9,712 nucleotides of DNA from Gammaproteobacteria bacterium (GTDB taxonomy: Bacteria; Pseudomonadota; Gammaproteobacteria; Arenicellales; Spongiicolonaceae): contig RKSH01000042.1 of the NCBI GenBank assembly GCA_007570945.1, positions 1 to 9,712 on the forward strand. The letters run 5' to 3'. How positions within the stretch are numbered: the first letter of the stretch is position 1; each line of letters begins with the position of its first letter. The position numbers and the translations under genes are program-made. This document shows positions 1 through 6,963 of the stretch, one piece after another. Below the pieces are notes generated by a model, which saw only the letters and a program-made list of their open reading frames with translations, had not been told where the DNA came from and did not search any database.

Positions 1-277
1 TGCATAAGGTGAAAGGAGCGGGTGTGTTCAAGTTCTGCATGGAAGTTTATAAACCGCGTCAAGAAAAAACACGACAACTTCTCGGTCTTAAGTCAACCGA
101 TACCCCAGTTTGCCATGGGGCTTCCATCGCGGGCACCCTTGACGAGGTCCTCGATGCTTCTCACCTCCATATTGATTGTCTCGAGGACGAAATTGCCTCA
201 AAGAAGCCGCCTGAACCGCCCCCACTTGTGCTGAATCGGTGCAACGCCCGCGCCGCCGACTGGTTTACAATGCGCGG
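1..277. other. Leader region with no recognised gene
   Basis: I recognise no gene here. The first ~200 bases are visibly lower in GC than the rest of the window, suggesting foreign or non-coding origin. On the plus strand a GTG at 24 has AAAGGAG five bases upstream and opens an 85-codon frame that ends with TGA at 279-281, overlapping the pntAA ATG. Its product resembles nothing I know and ends in an unconvincing Arg/Ala/Pro-rich stretch. On the minus strand a 25-residue frame starts at about 172 (MEVRSIEDLVKG...) and stops early. An inverted repeat (gtcctcga at 147-154 against tcgaggac at 181-188) lies between these. The rest, 200-277, is GC-rich and probably holds the pnt promoter. Confidence 0.4.
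266..271 (+). promoter_or_regulatory. Candidate -10 box for the pnt operon (possibly leaderless)
   Basis: TACAAT matches the sigma-70 -10 consensus at five of six positions. It ends six bases before the pntAA ATG at 278, so a transcript from it would begin at or next to the start codon. No clear -35 (TTGACA-like) box lies 16-18 bases upstream. No Shine-Dalgarno sequence precedes the ATG, which fits a leaderless message. This is inference from sequence only. Confidence 0.35.
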
Positions 278-1414
278 ATGAAACTCTGCGTCCTGAAAGA
301 GAATCCGGCGGTGGAAACCCGCGTCGCCGCGACGCCGGAAACGGTGGGGAAATTTGTGCAACTGGGATTCACGGTGGCGGTGGTGAAGGGCGCCGGCGAG
401 GGGGCGGCGATTGCGGACGATGATTTCCGCGGCGCCGGCGCCGCCATTGCCGGCCATGCCGCTGAGGCCATGCGCGATGCCGATGTGGTGCTGGCGGTGC
501 GGGCGCCGGAGGGGGATTTTGCCGGCTGCAAAAAAGGCGCGCTGCTCATCGGCCTGCTGGCGCCCCATGCCGATGCCGGCATAGTCAAGCGTAGCGCCGC
601 CGCCGGCCTCACCGCCATGGCGATGGAGTTCATGCCGCGCATTTCGCGCGCGCAGTACATGGATGTGCTGTCGTCGCAGGCCAACCTGGCCGGCTACAAG
701 GCGGTGGTGGACGCGGTGGCGTTTTTTCACCGCGCGGTGCCGATGATGATGACCGCCGCCGGCACCATCGCCCCGGCGCGGGTGTTTGTGATGGGCGCCG
801 GCGTCGCCGGCCTGCAAGCCATCGCCACCGCGCGCCGGCTGGGGGCCATCGTCAGCGCCACCGATGTCCGCGCCGCCGCCGCCGAGCAGGTGCAGAGTCT
901 GGGCGCCGCGTTCATCATGGTGGAGCGGGACGGCGCCGATGCCGAGACCGCCGCCGGCTACGCGCGCGAGATGGGCGGCGACTACAAGCGCGCGCAGGCG
1001 CAGCTCATCGCCGGCCACATCCGCAACCAGGACATCGTGGTGTGCACCGCGCTCATCCCCGGCCGCCCGGCGCCGCTGCTGGTCAGCGAAGAGATGGTCA
1101 AAAGCATGCGCCCCGGCAGCGTGGTTGTGGACCTCGCCGTGGAGCAGGGCGGCAACTGCCCGCTGTCGCGGCCCGGTGAAATCGTCACCGCCCACGGCGT
1201 CGCCATCATGGGCCACGCCAACGTCCCCGGCCGGCTGGCGGTGGACGCCAGCGCCATGTTGGCGAAGAATTTGTACAACTTTGTCGCCACGCTGGTGGAC
1301 GCCGGGCAGGGTGAACTCAGCGTGGATTACGACGATGAACTGGTGCGCGGCGTGACCCTCACCCGCGCCGGCAAAATTATCCACCCGCAACTTTTGGAGG
1401 CGCGCGATGATTGA
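278..1414 (+). CDS. pntAA: NAD(P) transhydrogenase subunit alpha part 1 (domain I, NAD(H)-binding)
   Basis: 378 aa soluble subunit of the proton-translocating transhydrogenase. It binds NADH and passes hydride to NADP+ held by PntB on the cytoplasmic face. It aligns by eye along its whole length with the Rhodospirillum rubrum domain I protein, which has a similar length. The N-terminus MKLCVLKENPAVETRVAATP is typical of the family, so ATG 278 is preferred over the in-frame ATG at 239. The RQD loop is present (R121, Q126, D129 in RISRAQYMD). The Rossmann motif GAGVAG is at 173-178 with D196 in ATDVR, as expected for NAD rather than NADP. The mobile-loop tyrosine is Y228 (AGYAREMGG). CTALIPGRPAP and DLAVEQGGNCPLS are further family signatures. 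Its 3' end overlaps pntAB by eight bases, implying translational coupling. No Shine-Dalgarno sequence is visible at its own start. Confidence 0.96.
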   Translation: MKLCVLKENPAVETRVAATPETVGKFVQLGFTVAVVKGAGEGAAIADDDFRGAGAAIAGHAAEAMRDADVVLAVRAPEGDFAGCKKGALLIGLLAPHADAGIVKRSAAAGLTAMAMEFMPRISRAQYMDVLSSQANLAGYKAVVDAVAFFHRAVPMMMTAAGTIAPARVFVMGAGVAGLQAIATARRLGAIVSATDVRAAAAEQVQSLGAAFIMVERDGADAETAAGYAREMGGDYKRAQAQLIAGHIRNQDIVVCTALIPGRPAPLLVSEEMVKSMRPGSVVVDLAVEQGGNCPLSRPGEIVTAHGVAIMGHANVPGRLAVDASAMLAKNLYNFVATLVDAGQGELSVDYDDELVRGVTLTRAGKIIHPQLLEARDD

Positions 1415-1712
1415 ATCCATCGACCCGTTTGTTTTTCGCCTGGCGATTTTTGTGCTGGCGGTTTTTGTCGGCTACTACGTGGTGTGGAGCGTGACGCCGT
1501 CGCTGCACACGCCGCTGATGTCGGTGACCAACGCCATCTCCTCGGTGATTGTGGTGGGCGCGCTGCTGGCCCTGGGCGTTGAGCTCAGCGGCAAGGGCGC
1601 GGCGTTGTCGCGCGGCTTCGGCTTCGCCGCGCTGTTGCTGGCCAGCGTCAACATTGTCGGCGGTTTTCTGGTCACCCACCGCATGCTCGCCATGTACAAA
1701 AAGAAAAAGTAA
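1407..1712 (+). CDS. pntAB: NAD(P) transhydrogenase subunit alpha part 2 (membrane)
   Basis: 101 aa membrane subunit that supplies the alpha-side part of domain II, the proton-conducting membrane domain. Three hydrophobic segments are visible (about residues 9-30, 42-60 and 69-88), separated by short loops. The stretch TPSLHTPLMSVTNAISS is strongly conserved in this family, and the C-terminus is a short lysine run (YKKKK). The length of about 100 aa is normal for the split alpha subunit, found for example in Rhodospirillum; in E. coli the same part is fused to PntAA. GGAGG at 1396-1400 lies six bases before the ATG, a good ribosome binding site placed inside the end of pntAA, with which it overlaps by eight bases. 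Confidence 0.95.
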   Translation: MIESIDPFVFRLAIFVLAVFVGYYVVWSVTPSLHTPLMSVTNAISSVIVVGALLALGVELSGKGAALSRGFGFAALLLASVNIVGGFLVTHRMLAMYKKKK

Positions 1713-1716
1713 GGCC

Positions 1717-3132
1717 GTGTCGCCCAATCTCGCCACCCTTTGCTACCTGGTTTCCGGCGCGCTGTTCATCCTCGCGCTGCGCGGGCTGTCGTCGCCGGAG
1801 TCGGCGCGGCGCGGCAATGTATTCGGCATGGCCGGCATGGCGGTGGCCGTCGCCACCACCCTTTTGCTGACCGGAATCGCCGACGGTTTCACCGCCGTCC
1901 TGCTGGCGGTTGGCGCGGTGGCGGGCGGCGCCTTTGGGGCGGTGGTCGCACGCCGCATACCCATGACCGCGATGCCGCAACTGGTGGCCGCATTCCACAG
2001 CCTGGTGGGCCTGGCCGCGGTACTGGTGGCGGCGGCGGCGTTGTACAGCCCGCAGGCTTTCGGCATCGGCGCGGTGGACGCCGCCAGTGGCGCGGTGGCG
2101 CTGCGCACCTCCTCACTGGTGGAGATGTCCCTGGGCGTCGCCATCGGCGCCGTCACTTTCAGCGGTTCGGTGGTGGCGTTCACCAAACTGCAGGGCCTGG
2201 TCAGCGGCGCGCCGCTGGTGTTCCCGATGCAGCATGCGCTGAACGCGGCGCTTGGCGCGGTGCTGGCGGCGCTGATGGCGTGGTTCATCCTCACCGCCGA
2301 GCCGGCGGCGTTCTGGATGGTGACGGCGCTGGCGCTGGCCCTGGGCGTGCTGCTCATTGTCCCCATCGGCGGCGCCGACATGCCGGTGGTGATTTCCATG
2401 CTCAACTCCTACTCCGGCTGGGCCGCGGCCGGCATCGGCTTCACCCTTGAGAACATCGCGCTCATCATCACCGGCGCGCTGGTCGGCGCCTCCGGCGCCA
2501 TCCTCTCCTACATCATGTGCCGCGGGATGAACCGTTCGTTCTTCAACGTAATCCTCGGCGGCTTCGGCGCCGATGACGGCGGCGGCGAAACCAAATCCGC
2601 CGATGCCCGGCCGGTTAAGCAGGGCAGCGCCGAGGACGCCGCTTTCCTGATGAAAAACGCGGCCTCGGTGATTATCGTCCCCGGCTACGGCATGGCCGTG
2701 GCGCAGGCGCAGCACGCGCTGGCCGAGATGGCGCAGGCGCTTAAGAAGAACGGCGTCAATGTGAGTTACGCCATCCACCCGGTGGCCGGCCGCATGCCCG
2801 GCCACATGAACGTGCTGCTGGCCGAGGCCGATGTGCCGTACGACGAGGTGTTTGAACTGGAGGACATCAACAGCCGCTTCGCGCAAAGCGACATCGCCTT
2901 TGTCATCGGCGCCAACGATGTGACCAACCCGGCCGCCAAGAGCGACCCGGCCAGCCCCATCTACGGCATGCCGGTGCTGGACGTGGAAAAAGCCGGCAGC
3001 GTGCTCTTCGTCAAGCGCAGCCTCGGCGCCGGCTACGCCGGCATAGCAAATGAATTGTTCCACCGCGAAAACACCATGATGCTGTTCTCCGACGCCAAGA
3101 AAATGGTGGAGGGGATTGTGAAGGCGTTGTGA
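1717..3132 (+). CDS. pntB: NAD(P) transhydrogenase subunit beta (domains II and III, NADP(H)-binding)
   Basis: 471 aa. Residues 1 to about 270 form a bundle of hydrophobic helices (domain II), a linker rich in charged and small residues follows, and about 310-471 is the soluble NADP(H)-binding domain III. Residues known to matter for proton transfer in the E. coli enzyme are present: H94 (AAFHSLVG), D221 (GGADMPVV) and N230 (LNSYSGWA). Domain III keeps VPGYGMAVAQAQ (residues 321-332), HPVAGRMPGHMNVLLAEADV, GANDVTNPAA and KRSLGAGYAG. The start chosen is GTG 1717, four bases after the pntAB stop, because the peptide then begins SPNLATLCYLVSG, typical of PntB; the frame stays open upstream to 1549 only as an overlap with pntAB. 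Only a weak AAGG precedes it, so translation probably depends on coupling to pntAB. Together with the two alpha parts this makes a complete enzyme. Confidence 0.95.
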   Translation: MSPNLATLCYLVSGALFILALRGLSSPESARRGNVFGMAGMAVAVATTLLLTGIADGFTAVLLAVGAVAGGAFGAVVARRIPMTAMPQLVAAFHSLVGLAAVLVAAAALYSPQAFGIGAVDAASGAVALRTSSLVEMSLGVAIGAVTFSGSVVAFTKLQGLVSGAPLVFPMQHALNAALGAVLAALMAWFILTAEPAAFWMVTALALALGVLLIVPIGGADMPVVISMLNSYSGWAAAGIGFTLENIALIITGALVGASGAILSYIMCRGMNRSFFNVILGGFGADDGGGETKSADARPVKQGSAEDAAFLMKNAASVIIVPGYGMAVAQAQHALAEMAQALKKNGVNVSYAIHPVAGRMPGHMNVLLAEADVPYDEVFELEDINSRFAQSDIAFVIGANDVTNPAAKSDPASPIYGMPVLDVEKAGSVLFVKRSLGAGYAGIANELFHRENTMMLFSDAKKMVEGIVKAL

Positions 3133-3145
3133 GGGCGGCGGCAGG

Positions 3146-3406
3146 ATGCCGGCGATAAGTTCTTTTTACGGCATCCTCATACAGATGCACTATAATGACC
3201 ATGCGCCGCCGCATTTTCATGCGGCTTACGCCGAATATGCTTGTCAGGTCAACATCCGCACGTTGAAAATCATTCACGGCGAATTTCCCCGGCGCGCTTT
3301 TGCGCTGGTAAAAACCTGGGCCGAACAACACCGCAGCGAACTGCTGGAGAATTGGGAGCTATGCAGAAAACACATTCCCCCCCGGACTATTCAGCCCCTG
3401 CGATGA
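3146..3406 (+). CDS. DUF4160 domain protein
   Basis: 86 aa, full length for the DUF4160 family. Seen features: N-terminal MPAISSFYGILIQMHYNDH, the family motif DHAPPHFH at residues 18-25 (two histidines flanking Pro-Pro, a possible metal or catalytic site, unproven), the middle segment VNIRTLKIIHGEFPRRA, and the C-terminal W-E-L pattern in LLENWELCRKH. It begins 13 bases after the pntB stop, with GAGGG at 3131-3135 as a rather distant ribosome binding site, and its stop overlaps the next start by ATGA. DUF4160 genes are very often paired with a DUF2442 gene, as here. The pair has the size and coupling of a toxin-antitoxin module, but I know of no established biochemical activity and claim none. 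Confidence 0.85.
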   Translation: MPAISSFYGILIQMHYNDHAPPHFHAAYAEYACQVNIRTLKIIHGEFPRRAFALVKTWAEQHRSELLENWELCRKHIPPRTIQPLR

Positions 3407-3696
3407 TTCCGCCCATCGTCTCTTCCGGGATACCGTGGAAAGTGAAGGATGTGGCGGTGGTCGGCGAGCGGCGGTTGCACGTGCGGTTTAACGACGGTAC
3501 CGAAGGCGATGTTGACCTTTCGGATTTTCTTCAGCGCGGCGACAAATATCTCGGCGTGTTTGTGCCGCTGCGCGACCCGGCTTTTTTTGCGCGAGTCGGG
3601 CTTTGTTACGGCGCTGTCACCTGGCCCGGCGAGATTGACCTCGCCCCCGACAACATGTACCGCATCATCAAAAAACACGGTGAGTACCGCTTGTAA
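3403..3696 (+). CDS. DUF2442 domain protein
   Basis: 97 aa small soluble protein. The DUF2442 pattern is clear: a first half with VKDVAVVGERRLHVRFNDG followed by DVDLSDFL, then LRDPAFFARVGL, and the signature TWPGEIDLAPDNMYRII near the C-terminus. The chosen ATG 3403 overlaps the DUF4160 stop (ATGA), the usual coupled arrangement. No Shine-Dalgarno sequence precedes it. An in-frame ATG at 3361 with GGGAG just before it would add 14 residues that look like read-through of the upstream gene, so it is the less likely start. DUF2442 proteins are the regular partners of DUF4160 proteins. By analogy with other coupled small pairs one may be an antitoxin, but this is only inference. Confidence 0.85.
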   Translation: MIPPIVSSGIPWKVKDVAVVGERRLHVRFNDGTEGDVDLSDFLQRGDKYLGVFVPLRDPAFFARVGLCYGAVTWPGEIDLAPDNMYRIIKKHGEYRL

Positions 3697-3711
3697 TCGG
3701 CGTAACCGGCG

Positions 3712-4467
3712 ATGACGGCGCAAAAACTTTCCAGCGGCGGGTTGCGCATTGCGTACCGGCGCCATGACGGCGAGCCGCCAACGGTGGTTTTTCTCGGCGG
3801 CTATTCCTCCGACATGGGGGGCACCAAGGCGCTGGCGCTGGAGGCGCACTGCCGCGCGCGCGGGCAAGGGGTGGTTTGTTTTGACTACCGCGGGCACGGC
3901 GATTCGGGCGGCGAGTTTTGCGATTTCCGCCTTTCCGACTGGCGCGACGATGTGCTGGCGGTGATGGACCGGGTGACCGCCGGGCCGCTGGTTTTGGCGG
4001 GCTCCAGCATGGGCGGCTGGCTGATGTTGCTGGCCGCGCTGGCGCGGCGCGCGCGGGTGGCGGGCCTGGTGGGCATTGCCGCCGCCGCCGACTTCAGCGA
4101 GGACATTCGCCGGGCGCTGAGCGCCGAACAGCGGCGCGCCCTTGGCGAGGACGGCGCCATTCACCTCGGCGCCGGCGCTGAGACCTACCCGGTGACGAAA
4201 AAATTTCTTGAGGACGCCCGCCGCCACTTGCTGCTGGACCGGGTCATTGAGTTGGACTGCCCGGTGCGGCTGTTGCACGGCATGCGCGATGCCGAGGTGC
4301 CGTGGCGGACCTCGGTGCGGGTGATGGAGCAACTGCGCGCCGCCGATGTGCGGGTGACCTTGCTCAAAGACGGCGGCCACCGTTTGTCGGCGCCGCCGGA
4401 GTTGGAATTAATTATGAACGCGGTGGATGAGGTGGCGGCGCTCGCCCGGCGCGCTCAGCGGCCGTAG
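3712..4467 (+). CDS. Alpha/beta-hydrolase, ABHD10-like
   Basis: 251 aa serine hydrolase of the alpha/beta-hydrolase fold, most like bacterial relatives of mammalian ABHD10 (an acyl-protein thioesterase and esterase). Seen: the oxyanion-hole strand VVFLGGYSSDMGGTKA (residues 25-40), FDYRGHGDSGG (57-67), the nucleophile elbow GSSMGG with S99 as likely nucleophile, acid D193 in HGMRDAEVPW and catalytic H223 in GGHRLS. No signal peptide is visible, so it is presumably cytoplasmic. It follows the DUF2442 gene by 15 bases on the same strand and lacks an obvious ribosome binding site. Its last 13 bases overlap the convergent dctM gene. The natural substrate cannot be told from sequence; a thioester or carboxylic ester is likely. 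Confidence 0.88.
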   Translation: MTAQKLSSGGLRIAYRRHDGEPPTVVFLGGYSSDMGGTKALALEAHCRARGQGVVCFDYRGHGDSGGEFCDFRLSDWRDDVLAVMDRVTAGPLVLAGSSMGGWLMLLAALARRARVAGLVGIAAAADFSEDIRRALSAEQRRALGEDGAIHLGAGAETYPVTKKFLEDARRHLLLDRVIELDCPVRLLHGMRDAEVPWRTSVRVMEQLRAADVRVTLLKDGGHRLSAPPELELIMNAVDEVAALARRAQRP

Positions 4468-6083
4468 ATGGTGGTGGGCAGCCAGGTGGCGAGTTGGGGG
4501 AAGAACCACAGCAGAAACAGCATCAGCAGTTGAATGGCGACGAACGGGAACACCCCCCGGTAAATTTGCGTGGTGCGGATGGACGGCGGCGCCACGCCGC
4601 GCAGGTAGAACAGCGAGAAGCCGAACGGCGGCGTCAGGAACGAGGTCTGCAGGTTGACCGCCATCATCACGCCGAGCCACACCGGACTCATGGCGACGCC
4701 GGGCGAGACTTCCATGGTCAGCAGAATGGGCGAGACGATGGGAACCACGATGAAGATGATTTCAAGGAAGTCCAGAATGAAGCCGAGCAGAAACATGGTC
4801 AGCATCACCACCAGCAAAACGGTGACCACGCCGCCGGGCAATGTGCCGAGGAACTCCTCGATGATTTCATCGCCGCCCAGTCCGCGGAACACCAGCGAGA
4901 ACATGGAGGCGCCGATGAGAATGCCGAACACCATGGACGACACCAGCAGCGTCTGCCGCAGCACTTCGGTGAGCACCCGCTTGCGCTCACTGTCCATGGC
5001 CTGGTAGGTGCGCATGATGCCAATGCCAAGACCCCAGGTGAGGCCCATGGCGCACAGCAGCGCGGCGAAGATGGCGCCCCATTCGGCGCCGCTTATCACG
5101 TCGCGCTGCATGCGCAAATCAAAAAAGGCGGTGAGGGCGAGCATGGCCACCAGGCACGCCGCGCCGAACAGAATGGGCCGGCCGCGCGCCTTGTCCAGCC
5201 GGTGGCCGGCCATCATCAGCGCGCCGGCGGCGCCCACCGACGCGGCCTCGGTGGGTGAGGCCAGGCCCGACAAAATGGAGCCCAGCACGGCGACAATCAG
5301 CAGCAGCGGCGCCAGCAGCGAGCGGCACAACTCGGCGGCGAACGAGGCGCCGGCCGCGCCCAGTTGCAACTCTTCCCGGGGAATGGCCGGCGATGCCCGC
5401 GGCCGTACACAAGCCACCGCCGCCTGGTACAAAATATACAAACTCACCAGCACCAGGCCGGGAATCAGCGCGCCGGCGAACAGGTCGTTCACCGACACCG
5501 AGCCTGGCGAGAAGTTGCCCATCTCAAACTGCGCCTGCTGGTAGGCGGTGGACAACTGGTCGCCCAGCAGCACCAGCACGATGGACGGCGGAATGACCTG
5601 GCCCAGGGTGCCGCTGGCGCAGATGGTGCCGCAGGCCAGCGCCGGGCTGTAGTTGCGCCGCAGCATGGTGGGCAGCGACAGCAGGCCCATGGTGACCACG
5701 GTGGCGCCCACGATGCCGGTGCTGGCGGCCAGCAGCGCGCCGACGATGCACACCGAATAGCCCAGTCCGCCGCGCAGGCCGCCGAACAACTTGCCCATGT
5801 TTTCCAGCAACTCCTCGGCGATGCGCGAGCGTTCCAGGGTGACGCCCATGAACACGAACAGCGGCACCGCCACCAGCACCTCGTTGCGCATCACCGCAAA
5901 CACCCGCTGCGGGAACGCCGACAGAAAGGCCGCGTCAAAAACGCCAAAGGCCGCCGCCGCCAGCGCAAACAGCAGCGAGCCGCCGGCCAGGCTGAACGCC
6001 ACCGGAAAGCCGGCCAGCAGCAGCGCCACGATGCTGAGAAACAGCAGCGCGCAGAGAAACTCCGGGGCGGCGAGGAAACTCAT
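4455..6083 (-). CDS. dctM: TRAP transporter large permease (DctM/TakM family)
   Basis: 542 aa inner-membrane protein with a dozen or more hydrophobic segments. It forms the translocation path of a tripartite ATP-independent periplasmic (TRAP) transporter, which couples solute uptake to a sodium gradient. Family motifs seen: PLFVFMGVTLERS (residues 74-86), CASGTLGQVIPPSIVLVLLG (155-174), SPTEAASVGAAG (276-287), FILDFLEIIFIVVPI (435-449) and NLQTSFLTPPFGFSLFYLRG (477-496). It is about 110 residues longer than classical DctM (about 425-430). Much of the excess is a block at about 302-370 with two extra hydrophobic stretches between the PTEAA segment and the second half; long versions like this occur with TakP-type systems. 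The ATG overlaps the dctQ stop by four bases (ATGA). It converges on the hydrolase gene, with no room for a terminator between the stops. Confidence 0.95.
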   Translation of the reverse strand: MSFLAAPEFLCALLFLSIVALLLAGFPVAFSLAGGSLLFALAAAAFGVFDAAFLSAFPQRVFAVMRNEVLVAVPLFVFMGVTLERSRIAEELLENMGKLFGGLRGGLGYSVCIVGALLAASTGIVGATVVTMGLLSLPTMLRRNYSPALACGTICASGTLGQVIPPSIVLVLLGDQLSTAYQQAQFEMGNFSPGSVSVNDLFAGALIPGLVLVSLYILYQAAVACVRPRASPAIPREELQLGAAGASFAAELCRSLLAPLLLIVAVLGSILSGLASPTEAASVGAAGALMMAGHRLDKARGRPILFGAACLVAMLALTAFFDLRMQRDVISGAEWGAIFAALLCAMGLTWGLGIGIMRTYQAMDSERKRVLTEVLRQTLLVSSMVFGILIGASMFSLVFRGLGGDEIIEEFLGTLPGGVVTVLLVVMLTMFLLGFILDFLEIIFIVVPIVSPILLTMEVSPGVAMSPVWLGVMMAVNLQTSFLTPPFGFSLFYLRGVAPPSIRTTQIYRGVFPFVAIQLLMLFLLWFFPQLATWLPTTIYGR

Positions 6084-6883
6084 GGGCGGGGTTCACCGTT
6101 TCCGCCGTCGCGACCGTCACTTTGGGGGGCGCGACCGTCATTGTTGACTCCGCGTCCACCATTTTCACCGTCCGCACCGTCATTTCCAACTTCACCGCCG
6201 CCGAAACCGCGGAGGGTGGCGATGGCGGCGGCGGCGAGGGAGACGCTTTGGGCGCCGACCAGGGCGGCGAAAACCAAAATGACGGTTTTATACAGGTAGA
6301 TGAGCGGCAGGCCGCTGGTTTCGGTGGAGCCCTCCATCACCGCCCACGAGTTCACCACGAAACTCCACGACAGCCACCAGGTGAAGGCGCACAGCGGCAT
6401 CAGCAGCAGCGCGCAACCCAGCAGGTTGACCAGCGCCTTGGCGCGCGCGGTGAAGCGCGAGTAGAACACATCCAGCCGCACATGCGCCTCGCGCAGCAGG
6501 GTGTAGCCGGCGCCGAGCATGAACAGCAGGCCGTGCATGTACCAGATGGATTCCTGCATCATGATGGAGCCGTAGGAAAACACATAGCGCATAATCACCA
6601 CGGTGAACTGCATTAGCACCATGAACAGCGCGAACCAGGCGGCGGCGAATCCCACCGCGGCGTTGACCGTGTCCATGCACAGTCGCACTTTGCCGAGCGC
6701 GCCCGGCATTGCGCCGCGCCGCGCGGCGACGAAGCGGCGCAGGTCGGCGGGTTCGTGGCGCAGCAGAAGCAGCAGCGGCAGCGCCACAAAGCACGCCAGC
6801 GCCAGCAGCGCCAGCGCAAACACGGTGCCGCCGAACAGCGGCGGCAGGCCGCCCAGGTTGTTCCACAGCGCGCTTAAAGTCAT
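6080..6883 (-). CDS. dctQ: TRAP transporter small permease (DctQ/TakQ family)
   Basis: 267 aa membrane protein that partners DctM and helps dock the loaded binding protein. The DctQ core starts near residue 70 (MDTVNAAVGFAAAWFALFMV), followed by VIMRYVFSYGS, QESIWYMHGLLFMLGAGYTL (110-129), the signature REAHVRLDVFYSRF (131-144) and two more membrane segments. It is much longer than the usual 160-200 aa for two reasons: an extra N-terminal region of about 69 residues with a membrane helix at about 16-41, and a C-terminal tail from about 226 made of Gly, Asn, Asp and Arg. No Shine-Dalgarno sequence precedes the ATG; instead the T-tract of a putative terminator ends five bases upstream. ATG at 6676 would remove the extra helix but also lacks a ribosome binding site. 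It overlaps dctM by four bases. Confidence 0.9.
   Translation of the reverse strand: MTLSALWNNLGGLPPLFGGTVFALALLALACFVALPLLLLLRHEPADLRRFVAARRGAMPGALGKVRLCMDTVNAAVGFAAAWFALFMVLMQFTVVIMRYVFSYGSIMMQESIWYMHGLLFMLGAGYTLLREAHVRLDVFYSRFTARAKALVNLLGCALLLMPLCAFTWWLSWSFVVNSWAVMEGSTETSGLPLIYLYKTVILVFAALVGAQSVSLAAAAIATLRGFGGGEVGNDGADGENGGRGVNNDGRAPQSDGRDGGNGEPRP
6091..6205 (-). repeat. Degenerate short repeats encoding the DctQ Gly/Asn/Asp tail
   Basis: The plus-strand text repeats imperfect units built on accgtc: ttcaccgtttccgccgtc at 6092-6109 matches ttcaccgtccgcaccgtc at 6164-6181 at 14 of 18 positions, and gaccgtca recurs at 6112-6119 and 6133-6140. Translated on the minus strand they give recurring NDG, SDGR and DGGNG motifs (residues about 226-267 of DctQ). 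This looks like slippage-grown low-complexity coding DNA. Confidence 0.5.
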
Positions 6884-6888
6884 GCGAC

Positions 6889-6938
6889 AAAAAACAGCCG
6901 GGCCGCGTCACGCCTGGTGGGCGGGCGCGGGCCCGGCT
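6889..6938 (-). terminator. Intrinsic terminator or attenuator between dctP and dctQ
   Basis: Read on the minus strand, AGCCGGGCC (6938-6930) pairs perfectly with GGCCCGGCT (6904-6896), a nine-base GC-rich stem. Three further pairs are possible inside past a one-base bulge, leaving a loop of about 18 bases. The stem is followed at once by G and six T residues (6894-6889), the classic Rho-independent form. It lies in the 80-base gap after dctP and ends just before the dctQ ATG. Since dctQ and dctM have no other visible promoter, partial termination here would make more dctP than dctQM message, as expected for a binding-protein-dependent transporter. Confidence 0.75.
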
Positions 6939-6963
6939 TTGCCAGCGGCCGGCGGGCGCACGG

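Noticed and set aside
95..172. Short minus-strand frame ending in TGA, considered as a selenoprotein or a gene start leaving the window
   Set aside because: There is no SECIS-like hairpin right after the TGA, no family match, and GGAGGTGA overlaps the ATG rather than preceding it.
161..1420. 419-codon open frame on the minus strand
   Set aside because: It is antisense to pntAA, is dominated by His/Arg/Gly/Ala runs typical of GC-rich shadow frames, and matches no family.
1549..1716. Upstream extension of pntB
   Set aside because: The frame is open only because it overlaps pntAB; PntB homology starts at GTG 1717.
3361..3402. Earlier ATG for the DUF2442 gene with GGGAG before it
   Set aside because: It adds 14 residues with no family likeness and would overlap DUF4160 by 46 bases; the ATGA overlap start is the more usual arrangement. 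Not fully excluded.
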